Shown in pieces: positions 1 to 6,422 of a DNA stretch of 35,688 bases (the first letter of the stretch is position 1; every line of letters starts with the position of its first letter). The DNA lies in contig NZ_SMKO01000094.1 of the NCBI RefSeq assembly GCF_004348685.1, forward strand, positions 1 to 35,688, read 5' to 3'. Origin of the DNA: Nonomuraea deserti. Lineage in GTDB: Bacteria > Actinomycetota > Actinomycetes > Streptosporangiales > Streptosporangiaceae. The notes beneath the pieces are model-generated. The model ran no database searches. It was given only the letters and a program-made list of their open reading frames with translations, and was not told the origin of the DNA. Made by a program: the position numbers and the translations under genes.

Positions 1-956
1 GGAGAGGCGAGGGGACGGGCCGGGTCGGGGGAGCCGACGGTGACGGCGCCAGGGTCCAGGCCTGCCATGTCGGCGGGGCCGGGCATCCGGCTGCCGGGCA
101 GGCGCACCGCCGCGGCGCCCCAGGCCAGCGCCTGGGCCAGCGCGCCGGGGCCGCGCCCGCCTCCGGCGAGGAAACCGGCCAGCATGGCATCGCCCGCGCC
201 GACGGAACTGCGCGGTTCGGTGACGGGGGCCTCGCCGTACCAGATGCCGTCCGGCTCGACGAGGACGGCGCCGTCGCCGCCCAGGCTGGCCAGCACCGCC
301 CGCGCGCCCGCGGCACGCAACTTGGCCGCCGCCTCCACGACGTCGCCCACGCAGCGGATGGGCATGCCGGTGGCTGCGGAGAGCTCCTCGGCGTTCGGCT
401 TCACCAGGGCGGGCGCGGCGCCGAGCGCGCAGGACAGCGCCGGGCCGCTGGTGTCGACCGCCACGTGGATGCCCGCTCCGGCGAACCTGCGGCACAACGA
501 CGCGTAGACGTCGGCGGGGACCTCGGGCGGAAGGCTGCCCGAGGCGACCACCCAGTCGGCTCCCTGGTCGCCGGAGTGCGCGGCCTCCAGCACGGCGTCG
601 GCGATCGTGTCGAGCTCGTCCTGCGCGAGGGCCGTGCCGGGTTCGTTGATCTTCGTGACGGTGCCGTCGGGCTCGGCGAGGGTGACGTTCGACCTGGTCG
701 GTCCCGCGACGGGGACGGTGATCATGTCGAGCCCCTCCGCGGCGAGCAGCCGTACGAGCTGCCTGCCCTCGTCGCCGCCGAACGGCACCACCGCGCGCGA
801 GGCGACCGCGTTGGCCAGCAGGGCGCGCGAGACGTTCACTCCCTTGCCGCCCGGGTCGAGGTGGGCGGCGGCGGCGCGGATGACCGCGCCCCTGTCCAGG
901 GCGGCGATCTCGATCGTGCGGTCGAGGCTGGGGTTGAGCGTCAGGGTGAGGATCAC
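1..956 (-). CDS. fruK: 1-phosphofructokinase (PfkB family), 3' end cut by window edge
   Basis: Phosphorylates fructose-1-phosphate to fructose-1,6-bisphosphate in the cytoplasm, after uptake and phosphorylation of fructose by the PTS. The frame starts with GTG at 956 and reads N-terminal LTLNPSLDRTIEI, then the substrate/nucleotide loop DPGGKGVNVSRAL near residue 36, and near the C-terminus the PfkB signature SVGAGDAMLAGFL, whose Asp is the catalytic base. About 318 codons are present without a stop, so the protein is nearly complete but runs off the left edge. The start overlaps the stop of the upstream repressor gene by 4 nt (GTGA), so the two are co-transcribed and probably translationally coupled. 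The usual third member, a fructose PTS permease (fruA), would lie beyond the left edge. A tagatose-6-phosphate kinase is the nearest alternative, but the DeoR partner favours FruK. Confidence 0.93.
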   Translation of the reverse strand, partial: MILTLTLNPSLDRTIEIAALDRGAVIRAAAAHLDPGGKGVNVSRALLANAVASRAVVPFGGDEGRQLVRLLAAEGLDMITVPVAGPTRSNVTLAEPDGTVTKINEPGTALAQDELDTIADAVLEAAHSGDQGADWVVASGSLPPEVPADVYASLCRRFAGAGIHVAVDTSGPALSCALGAAPALVKPNAEELSAATGMPIRCVGDVVEAAAKLRAAGARAVLASLGGDGAVLVEPDGIWYGEAPVTEPRSSVGAGDAMLAGFLAGGGRGPGALAQALAWGAAAVRLPGSRMPGPADMAGLDPGAVTVGSPDPARPLAS

Positions 957-1714
957 GCCCGGATCACCTCCGGGCCCGCCGCCGCCAGGTCGGCGGCCAG
1001 CGCGACGTCCAGGCCGGTGTCGGTGATCAGCACGTCGATCTCGGCGAGCTCGGCGAACGTGGCCAGATACGTGTTGGTGAACTTCGTGTGATCGGCCAGC
1101 AGCACGCTGCGCTGCGCGGCCTTGACCATGGCCCGCTTGATCGCCGCCTCCGCCGGGTCGGGCGTGGTCAGGCCCCTGCTGAGCGAGCAGCCGTTGGTGG
1201 CCATGAACGCCACGTCGACGTTGAGGTGGGCCAGCGGGCGCAGCGCCCAGTCGTCGACGGTGGCCAGCGTCTTGCCGCGCAGCCGGCCGCCCAGCATGAT
1301 CACGTGCAGGTTGGCGCGGGCCGCCAGGGCGGTGGCCAGCGGTGGCGAGTTCACCACCACGGTGAGCTCCCGGTCGGCGGGCAGCACCTGGACCAGCCGT
1401 CCCGTGGTGGTGCCCGCGTCGATGATCACGGAACCGTCGTCGGGGAGCTCGGCCAGCGCCGCCTTGGCGATGCGCTCCTTCTCGCCCGTCATCACCTCGT
1501 CACGGGTGGCCAGCGCGGGTTCGAACCCCAGCCGCTCCACGGGGATCGCGCCCCCGTGGACCCGGCGCAGCACACCCGCCCGCTCCAGCGACGTCAGGTC
1601 GCGGCGGATCGTCTCGGTGGTCACGTCGAGCTCGGCGGCCAGCGTCACCACGTCGACGCGGCCCGCGGACCGCGCTCTCCGCAGGATTTCCTGCTGCCGC
1701 TCCTCGGCGTACAT
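953..1714 (-). CDS. fruR: DeoR/GlpR-family transcriptional repressor of the fructose operon
   Basis: A 253-aa sugar-phosphate-responsive DNA-binding protein. The N-terminal winged helix-turn-helix (about residues 6-57) carries the DeoR signature TTETIRRDLTSLERAGVLRR followed by VHGGA. The C-terminal effector domain has the phosphosugar-binding segment VIIDAGTTTGRL at about residues 96-107 and a second Asn/Gly-rich loop (MATNGCS). Length is normal for the family. The ATG at 1714 lies just downstream of four 11-bp phased repeats, which suggests autoregulation. The 3' end overlaps fruK by 4 nt, so the likely regulon is its own fru operon, with fructose-1-phosphate as the expected inducer. The assignment to fructose rests on the neighbour gene. 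Confidence 0.92.
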   Translation of the reverse strand: MYAEERQQEILRRARSAGRVDVVTLAAELDVTTETIRRDLTSLERAGVLRRVHGGAIPVERLGFEPALATRDEVMTGEKERIAKAALAELPDDGSVIIDAGTTTGRLVQVLPADRELTVVVNSPPLATALAARANLHVIMLGGRLRGKTLATVDDWALRPLAHLNVDVAFMATNGCSLSRGLTTPDPAEAAIKRAMVKAAQRSVLLADHTKFTNTYLATFAELAEIDVLITDTGLDVALAADLAAAGPEVIRA

Positions 1715-1720
1715 GATGTT

Positions 1721-1757
1721 GGTTCACCGCCGTTTCGGGTTGGTTTCATCTGTGTTT
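1721..1757 (-). promoter_or_regulatory. Phased direct-repeat operator for the fru repressor
   Basis: On the plus strand, three consecutive 11-bp units end in GTTT: CACCGCCGTTT (1725-1735), CGGGTTGGTTT (1736-1746) and CATCTGTGTTT (1747-1757). A weaker fourth ends in GGTT at 1724. On the minus strand these read as AAAC boxes once per helical turn, just upstream of the ATG at 1714. A TATAAA-like -10 and a TTGACC-like -35 adjoin them on the minus strand. DeoR-family repressors commonly bind direct repeats spaced by one turn, so this is a probable autoregulatory operator. Confidence 0.6.
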
Positions 1758-1815
1758 ATACCCGCTTAGTTGTGCGGTCAAGGGCATACGGGCGAAATCT
1801 GGTAGTTGTAGGCAC

Positions 1816-2682
1816 GTGCGAATCAAGCCCCTTGCCGCCGTGCCCGTCGTCCTCGCCGCCGCGCTGGCCGCCGTACCCGCTCACGCCGAGGCGGCCAGGC
1901 CGCCCTCCGTCCCCGCCGGCACCACGGCCGCGTGGCTGGTCTTCGACCGGCAGGCGGGCAAGTTCGTGGCCACGCGCAACGCGCACAGGAAGTACCGCTC
2001 GGCCTCCATCGTCAAGATCCTGATCGCGATCGACTACCTGGAGCGGCGCAAGAGCGTCCCCGCCTCCGACGCCAAGCTGCTCAGGAGCATGCTCAGGGCC
2101 AGCGACGACGACGCGGCCTCGACGTTCTGGGAGCGCGAGGGCCAGGGGAAGATCATCGTGAGGATGGCCCGCAAGCTCGGCCTGGCCGACACCACACCGC
2201 CGCCCGCCTCCAAACCGGGCTTCTGGGGCTACACCTCGCTCAGCGCGTACGACATCGTGCGGACCTACCGCTACCTGTTCGACCGGGCCGACGCCAAGGT
2301 CAGAAACCTGATTCTGGGCCACCTGCGCAAGTCCACGCCGTGCGGGGCCGACGGCTTCGACCAGACCTTCGGCATCCCCGACGCGATCCCCCGGCCGTGG
2401 GCGGTCAAGCAGGGCTGGTCCGGTTTCGGCATGACGCCGCCGAGCTCCTGCCAGGACGCCAAGGCCGTCGGCGCGCCCATCTCGTGGGTGGCGCGGCGGG
2501 CCACCGGCTCGGGCGTGCCCGACTACGGGCGCCCGGTGCTGCACACGACCGGCCTGGCCGGCCAGGGCGACCGGTACGTCATGGCGGTGCTCACCGCGCA
2601 CCCGGTGGGCGGCACGTGGAGCGGCTCGGTCAAGCGCATCACCAAGCTGACCCGCGACCTCTACCGCAGCGTCGCCGGCTGA
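1816..2682 (+). CDS. Secreted serine hydrolase, class A beta-lactamase-like fold
   Basis: A 288-aa exported protein. Residues 1-24 form a Sec-type signal peptide (MRIK, then an Ala/Val/Leu core, with likely cleavage after AHA). The active-site S-x-x-K motif is SIVK at residues 64-67, placed as in serine beta-lactamases and penicillin-binding proteins. An SDDD sequence at 96-99 sits where the SDN motif is expected, and KQG in the AVKQGWSG segment may replace the KTG triad. These features fit the family of uncharacterised actinobacterial serine hydrolases related to class A beta-lactamases, not a proven resistance enzyme, since an ExxxN omega-loop is not evident. Peptidoglycan or ester substrates are possible. 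Start is GTG at 1816; a weak -10 (TAGTTG) ends 7 nt upstream. The gene stands alone, divergent from fruR. Confidence 0.8.
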   Translation: MRIKPLAAVPVVLAAALAAVPAHAEAARPPSVPAGTTAAWLVFDRQAGKFVATRNAHRKYRSASIVKILIAIDYLERRKSVPASDAKLLRSMLRASDDDAASTFWEREGQGKIIVRMARKLGLADTTPPPASKPGFWGYTSLSAYDIVRTYRYLFDRADAKVRNLILGHLRKSTPCGADGFDQTFGIPDAIPRPWAVKQGWSGFGMTPPSSCQDAKAVGAPISWVARRATGSGVPDYGRPVLHTTGLAGQGDRYVMAVLTAHPVGGTWSGSVKRITKLTRDLYRSVAG

Positions 2683-2753
2683 GACCTGAGGCGGGCAGCC
2701 GCCCGGCCGGGGCGTCACCGGTCCGTACGCGGGTGTTGCCCCCGGGGGCGGGC

Positions 2754-2772
2754 GGGCCGGTAGAGTCGGCCC
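2754..2772 (+). promoter_or_regulatory. -10 box inside an inverted repeat, leaderless start of the 2774 gene
   Basis: TAGAGT at 2761-2766 lies 7 nt before the ATG at 2774, the spacing of a leaderless transcript. It sits in the loop of a perfect 6-bp inverted repeat (GGGCCG 2754-2759, CGGCCC 2767-2772), so a dimeric regulator could cover the promoter. A 12-bp palindrome GCCCCCGGGGGC lies just upstream at 2738-2749. Confidence 0.4.
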
Positions 2773-2773
2773 G

Positions 2774-3289
2774 ATGACGAAGCATGCGATCACCCCGCAG
2801 GCCGGCATTCTCGGTGACACGTTCGGCTGCGCCTGCGGCGTGGCCCTGGCCGGCCGGATGCCGGCCGAGCTCCACGCCGCCGAGAACGGCCTGTGCTCGG
2901 CGTGCCTCGGCTCGGCGGACGAAGAGGTGACGGCCGGGATGACGCGCGGGTGCCCGTCGTGCGCGGGCACCGGTCGCCGCAAGGAGCAGGTCACCTGGCA
3001 GCTGGCGCACGCCGAGGCCGAGCACCTGATCACGATGACCATCGTGCGCGGGATCGTGGCGGGCTTCGAAGGGCCGTTCCGCCTGTCGGAGATCGCCGAC
3101 ACGGTCAGGACCGGTCTCGGGCTGCCCGCCGGGCGGATGCCCGTCGGGCCGCGGGTGCGCGACCTGCTGCTGCAACTGCAGGCCGCGGGCGAGATCACCA
3201 TGCTGTCGGCGCCCGACGAGCTCATCGGCACCGACATGGTCCTCTACCGCGACCCCCAGTGGCAGCGCGCCAGGACCCTCGGCATCTGA
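2774..3289 (+). CDS. Conserved hypothetical protein with two CxxC-type motifs
   Basis: A 171-aa cytosolic protein. The N-terminal 70 residues hold a cysteine set typical of a small zinc ribbon: GCACG near residue 17, LCSACLG near 41, and CPSCAGTG near 57. The last resembles the CxxCxGxG repeat of DnaJ zinc fingers, but no J domain is present. The rest is mixed helix with a winged-helix-like flow (FRLSEIADTVRTGLGLPAGR, then RVRDLLLQLQAAGEIT), which could be a DNA-binding fold. I do not recognise a named family. There is no Shine-Dalgarno sequence; the TAGAGT box 7 nt upstream supports this ATG. It converges on the methyltransferase at 3532, separated by the repeat array. Confidence 0.7.
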   Translation: MTKHAITPQAGILGDTFGCACGVALAGRMPAELHAAENGLCSACLGSADEEVTAGMTRGCPSCAGTGRRKEQVTWQLAHAEAEHLITMTIVRGIVAGFEGPFRLSEIADTVRTGLGLPAGRMPVGPRVRDLLLQLQAAGEITMLSAPDELIGTDMVLYRDPQWQRARTLGI

Positions 3290-3325
3290 CCGCGCGCCCA
3301 GGCCCGGGCCGGTCATGTCGCCGGA

Positions 3326-3528
3326 CCTCCGGACGGCGCGCGGATCGCCCTTCAGGATGGTACGTGGGCCTGCCCCTCCGGACGGCGTGTGGGGCCCGCA
3401 CTTCCGGCCGGCGCGCCCGGAGCGCCCCTCAGGATGGCGCGCGGGGACCGTACCTCGGGACGGCGCGCGAAGGCCGCATCTCCGGTCGGCAGGGGAGGGG
3501 TGCCTCCGGGTGGCGCGTTCGCGGGCCG
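3326..3528. repeat. Degenerate 26-bp tandem repeat array, eight units
   Basis: Eight head-to-tail units of 24-26 bp fill the gap between two convergent genes. Units start at 3326, 3350, 3375, 3401, 3427, 3453, 3479 and 3503. The consensus begins CCTCCGGACGGCGCGCGGGG and ends about CCGCA; the CCTC, GGAYGG and GCGCG blocks are the most conserved. The period is not a multiple of three, so it does not encode a repeated peptide. The units are contiguous without spacers, so this is not CRISPR. It could be a folded 3' processing or termination element, a protein-binding array, or a slippage product. Confidence 0.75.
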
Positions 3529-3531
3529 GGC

Positions 3532-4326
3532 TCAGGCGCGGCAGAGGATCTCGCCGTGCAGGATCGACATCCAGCCGTCACCGTCGGCCGCCCACGCCAG
3601 CCACCCCTCCGAGATCCGCCGCAGGTCCGCCTCCGTGGCGGCGCCCGTGGCCAGGGCCTGCCGGGCCATCGCCGAGCGCAGGATCCGCTCGGACCACATC
3701 CCGCCCCACCAGGCCCGGTCGCCGGGCGTGGCGAAGCACCAGGTCGACGACGTGGCGGTGACGTCCTCGAACCCCGCGGCCCGCGCCCACGACAGCAGCC
3801 GCCGCCCCGCGTCCGGCTCGCCGCCGTTGCCTCGCGCGATCTTCTGGTACAGCTCCATCCACTCGTCCAGCACCGGCAACCGCGGGTGCCAGGCGAACGC
3901 CGTGTAGTCGCTGTCGCGGGCCGCCACGTACCCGCCCGGTCTGGTGACCCTGCGCATCTCCCGCAGCGCGCGCACCGGGTCGCCCACGTGCTGCAGCACC
4001 TGGTGGGCGTGGGTCACGCAGAACGTGTCGTCGTCGAAGCCGAGCGCGTGCACGTCGGCGACGGCGAAGTCCACGTTGCCCAGGCCGCGGGCGCTCACCT
4101 CGGCCCTGGCCAGGTCGAGCGCCTCCGCGCTCACCTCGGACGCCGTCACGTGCCCCACCCTGGTCGCGAGGTCCGCGGTGATGGTGCCGGGGCCGCTGCC
4201 CACGTCGAGCACCTTCATGTGGGGCTTGAGATGGGGCAGCAGGTACGCGGCCGAGTTCTCGGCGGTGCGCCAGCGGTGCGAGCGCAGCACCGACTCGTGG
4301 TGGCCATGCGTGTAGACGGCTTCCAT
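3532..4326 (-). CDS. Class I SAM-dependent methyltransferase (UbiE/Methyltransf_11 type)
   Basis: A 264-aa soluble methyltransferase. Motif I is VLDVGSGPGT at residues 39-48, the acidic SAM-ribose residue lies in ASEVSAEAL, motif II is in DFAVADVHALGF, and motif IV/post-IV is HQVLQHVGDP followed by LREMRRVTRPGGYV. An N-terminal segment MEAVYTHGHHESVLRSH precedes the fold, and the C-terminal substrate lid is rich in Trp. This is the common actinobacterial family annotated as small-molecule methyltransferase; the substrate is unknown. The ATG at 4326 is chosen because AAGGAG lies 8 nt upstream; the frame extends 20 codons further to 4386 without a better ribosome site. It is divergent from the CBS gene, with an inverted repeat between them. 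Confidence 0.85.
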   Translation of the reverse strand: MEAVYTHGHHESVLRSHRWRTAENSAAYLLPHLKPHMKVLDVGSGPGTITADLATRVGHVTASEVSAEALDLARAEVSARGLGNVDFAVADVHALGFDDDTFCVTHAHQVLQHVGDPVRALREMRRVTRPGGYVAARDSDYTAFAWHPRLPVLDEWMELYQKIARGNGGEPDAGRRLLSWARAAGFEDVTATSSTWCFATPGDRAWWGGMWSERILRSAMARQALATGAATEADLRRISEGWLAWAADGDGWMSILHGEILCRA

Positions 4327-4397
4327 CGCCGAACTCCTTCGTCTTCGCCGGACCGCTGCCGACGACCCTAACGCGCATCTCACCATTCAAGAGAAAG

Positions 4398-4416
4398 CGT
4401 CTCGCTGTTCGAGACG
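4398..4416. promoter_or_regulatory. 7-bp perfect inverted repeat in a divergent promoter region
   Basis: CGTCTCG (4398-4404), loop CTGTT, CGAGACG (4410-4416). It sits 72 nt upstream of the methyltransferase start (4326, minus) and about 100 nt upstream of the CBS gene start (4517, plus). It could be an operator for either gene. There is no T-run, and a terminator makes little sense between divergent genes. Confidence 0.35.
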
Positions 4417-4516
4417 GAGGAGGTCGAGCGCGGCCCCGGCGGCGCGGCCCCGCCCACCTGGTGAATCGGGTGAGCGCCCGGGTAGGAGGGCGGGCACCGA
4501 CCCACAGGAGGACCCC

Positions 4517-4933
4517 ATGGCGAAGACCGTGGCAGACGTCATGACAGCCCACCCGGCGACCATCGAGGGCGACCAGCCGGTGTCCGCCGCCGCGGCGCTC
4601 ATGCGCGAGCGCGACACCGGGGCGATCATCGTCAACGACAACGGCCGCATGCAGGGCATCGTCACCGACCGTGACATCGCCGTCCGGGTGGTCGCCGCCG
4701 AGCGCGGCCCGGACACGCCGGTACGCGAGGCGTGCAGCCCGGCCGTCGAGGCCGTCGATCCCGACACCGGCATCGAGCAGGCCGTGCGGATGATGCGCTC
4801 GCACGCCGTCCGCCGCCTCCCGGTGGTCGAGGACGGCCGCGCCGTCGGCATCGTCAGCCTGGGGGACCTGGCCGTCGAGCGCGACCCGGAGTCGGCGCTC
4901 GCCGACATCTCGGCCGCCGAGGGAAATCGGTAA
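4517..4933 (+). CDS. CBS-domain pair (Bateman module) protein
   Basis: A 138-aa protein made almost only of two CBS motifs, one at about residues 5-60 (VADVMTAHPATIE, then GIVTDRDIAVR) and one at about 72-128 (VREACSPAVEAVDPD, then GIVSLGDLAVE). Such stand-alone Bateman modules bind adenine nucleotides or SAM and usually act as energy sensors for a partner protein. In actinomycetes they are often linked to dormancy or stress. The start ATG at 4517 has a strong AGGAGG ribosome site 5 nt upstream, unlike most genes in this window. The downstream YjbR gene starts 10 nt after the stop but seems to have its own promoter. Confidence 0.9.
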   Translation: MAKTVADVMTAHPATIEGDQPVSAAAALMRERDTGAIIVNDNGRMQGIVTDRDIAVRVVAAERGPDTPVREACSPAVEAVDPDTGIEQAVRMMRSHAVRRLPVVEDGRAVGIVSLGDLAVERDPESALADISAAEGNR

Positions 4934-4943
4934 CGTAGCCCGC

Positions 4944-5300
4944 GTGGTCACAGTCGACGACGTACGGCAGTTCACGCGCACGCTCCCGCGCTCCACTGAG
5001 CACCTCATCCGGGACCGCATCAAGTTCCGGGTGGGGCAGATCGTCTACGTGGCGTTCTCGCGCGACGAGACGCTGATGGGCTTCGGGTTCCCGAAGGAGG
5101 AGCGGGCGGCGCTCGTGGCGGCCGAACCGGACAAGTTCCTCATGCCGAGGGAGTCGGACCTGCGCTTCAACTGGGTCGTCGTGCGGCTCGCCGCCATCGA
5201 CGCCGCCGAGATGCGCGAGCTGGTGCTGGAGGCATGGCGGATGTGCGTACCGAAGAAGGTGCGCCTGGAACACCAGCGGCGGGTCGCCGGCGCGCCGTGA
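4944..5300 (+). CDS. MmcQ/YjbR family protein
   Basis: A 118-aa protein of the MmcQ/YjbR family, a CyaY-like small alpha/beta fold thought to bind DNA or act as an adaptor; its biochemical role is not established. Family traits visible here are the N-terminal VDDVRQFTRTLPRS, central KFRVGQIVYVAFS, the FGFPKEERAALV segment and the C-terminal helix VLEAWRMCVPKK. Length is normal. GTG at 4944 follows TAACGT (4931-4936) by 7 nt with no Shine-Dalgarno sequence, so it is probably leaderless even though it lies directly behind the CBS gene. It converges on the gene ending at 5329. Confidence 0.85.
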   Translation: MVTVDDVRQFTRTLPRSTEHLIRDRIKFRVGQIVYVAFSRDETLMGFGFPKEERAALVAAEPDKFLMPRESDLRFNWVVVRLAAIDAAEMRELVLEAWRMCVPKKVRLEHQRRVAGAP

Positions 5301-5317
5301 GCGCCGCTCCGGCTCAC
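5297..5317. terminator. Hairpin between convergent genes
   Basis: GTGAGC (5297-5302) and GCTCAC (5312-5317) can pair. With a 2-nt bulge the stem extends to GTGA+GCCG against CGGC+TCAC around a CTC loop. It begins in the stop codon of the YjbR gene and lies 12 nt from the stop of the convergent gene, so it could end both transcripts. It has no U-tract, which is usual in actinomycetes. Confidence 0.45.
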
Positions 5318-5328
5318 GCAGGAGCGTG

Positions 5329-6258
5329 TCAACCGCGGACGTCGGCCAGCCCGCGCAGCCGGCGCAGCGCCTTGCGGGCGGCGGCCGAGACCCGCTCGTC
5401 CGGGTGGTGGTCGATGAACAGCCGCAGCACCTGACCCGTCCACGGATGGTCGCCGAACGCCAGGATCGGGATGGTGCCCGCCTGCTCCTCCGCGTCCATG
5501 CCCAGGGCGATCGACTCGATCACCTGGCCCGGCTCGTCCCCGAACTCCAGCAGCGCCGCCGCCATGTCCACCAGCACCCACGCGATCTCGTCCGGCGCGG
5601 GCTGCCGCTCGGTGCGGCCGGTCCTGGCCGCGATCACCGCGCCGAGCTTGCGCTTCTCCAGGTGCCGGGAGAGCGCCAGCCGGCCCCCGTCGCCGAACTG
5701 CGTCGACAACAGCTCCACCCCGATCGCCCGGCTCAGCGGGCTGACCGTGGCCAGCGCCGCGGCGATCTCGGCCACCGCCTCCTCGGGGTCCCTGCCCTTC
5801 AGCCATCCCGCCAGCTCCTCGTCGCGCTCTGCCTCCGGGTAGGAACGCAGGCCGTGCAGCAGCGCCGCGGCGTCGCCGTCCGCGAACGAGCCCATGACCG
5901 GGACCTCCTGCCCGGTGGTCGCCGCGACCATCAGCCGCGCCACCCACAGGCCGAGCCAGCTCAGCGTGTACGGCTCCTCCTGGCGTACCAGCCCGAGCGC
6001 CGTCAGCGTCTCCGGCACCTCGCCCTGGTGCGGCTCGCGCGTCAGGAACATCCTGATCAGCTCGAGCAGCAGGGTGCCGTCGGCGGCCAGCCGGTCGCGG
6101 CAGTGTCCCGCCCAGGCGGCCAGCACCTCCGAGTCGTCGCCCTCCGGCTCCAGTTCCTCGGCCAGCGGGGCGGCGCGCACCGCCGCCGCGAGCGTGGCCT
6201 CGCCGGGCAGCCGGATCGGTGGTTGCAGGGGCAGCGTGTCGTCGTGGTAGGAGCTCAC
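5329..6258 (-). CDS. Hypothetical all-helical protein, possibly HEAT-like
   Basis: A 309-aa protein of unknown function. The sequence is almost entirely predicted helix. The C-terminal third looks like paired helices of HEAT/ARM type (WVLVDMAAALLEFGDEPGQV, then VLRLFIDHHPDERVSAAARK and ALRRLRGLADVRG). There is no signal peptide, membrane segment or recognisable catalytic motif. I prefer GTG at 6258: CAGGAT lies 6 nt upstream, the leaderless spacing seen widely here. The alternative GTG at 6303 would place the start inside the palindrome 6290-6303. It is divergent from the GNAT gene. Confidence 0.65.
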   Translation of the reverse strand: MSSYHDDTLPLQPPIRLPGEATLAAAVRAAPLAEELEPEGDDSEVLAAWAGHCRDRLAADGTLLLELIRMFLTREPHQGEVPETLTALGLVRQEEPYTLSWLGLWVARLMVAATTGQEVPVMGSFADGDAAALLHGLRSYPEAERDEELAGWLKGRDPEEAVAEIAAALATVSPLSRAIGVELLSTQFGDGGRLALSRHLEKRKLGAVIAARTGRTERQPAPDEIAWVLVDMAAALLEFGDEPGQVIESIALGMDAEEQAGTIPILAFGDHPWTGQVLRLFIDHHPDERVSAAARKALRRLRGLADVRG

Positions 6259-6289
6259 CAGCCCATCCTGTCGCGATATTGCTGTTAAA

Positions 6290-6303
6290 GTGCCAGCTGG
6301 CAC
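6290..6303. promoter_or_regulatory. 14-bp perfect palindrome in a divergent promoter region
   Basis: GTGCCAGCTGGCAC is a perfect dyad with no spacer, placed 31 nt upstream of the minus-strand start at 6258 and 29 nt upstream of the small ORF at 6333. A dimeric repressor could act on both genes from here. I do not recognise the half-site TGGCAC as belonging to a known actinomycete regulator. Confidence 0.45.
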
Positions 6304-6332
6304 CGAAAAGTCGGAAGAAAGGAGGCGCTGAG

Positions 6333-6422
6333 ATGTTCGGCATTACCCCGGGCGCTCATCGCGCCCGCTTCCACTTCTCGGAGGAATCATGCGTTTCCGT
6401 CCCGCGGTCGAGGACGACCTAG
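6333..6422 (+). CDS. Possible 29-aa leader peptide upstream of the GNAT gene
   Basis: A short frame beginning MFGITPGAHRARFHF has one of the best ribosome sites in the window: GAAAGGAGG with the ATG 8 nt downstream. It ends with TAG at 6420-6422, overlapping the first 11 codons of the GNAT gene in another frame. It contains a GC-rich hairpin (6349-6367) just before the GNAT ribosome site, so its translation could expose or hide that site. No homologue comes to mind; it may be a regulatory uORF rather than a functional peptide. Confidence 0.4.
   Translation: MFGITPGAHRARFHFSEESCVSVPRSRTT
6349..6367 (+). promoter_or_regulatory. 7-bp hairpin inside the leader ORF
   Basis: CGGGCGC (6349-6355), loop TCATC, GCGCCCG (6361-6367), a perfect stem. 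It lies within the small ORF and 13 nt before the GGAGGA ribosome site of the GNAT gene at 6389, a position suited to translational attenuation. Confidence 0.4.

Noticed and set aside
3326..3528. CRISPR array
   Set aside because: The units are contiguous, degenerate and without unique spacers, and no cas genes are present. The Cas4-like nuclease at 26561 is far away and in another context.
3315..3761. Open frames through the 26-bp repeat array, with repeated SGW/DGAR-like peptides
   Set aside because: The repeat period is not a multiple of three, the frames run into the antisense of the methyltransferase, and no start with a ribosome site supports them.
4398..4416. LexA (SOS) box
   Set aside because: The dyad CGTCTCG-N5-CGAGACG does not contain the CGAAC/GTTCG half-sites in the right spacing of the actinobacterial SOS box.
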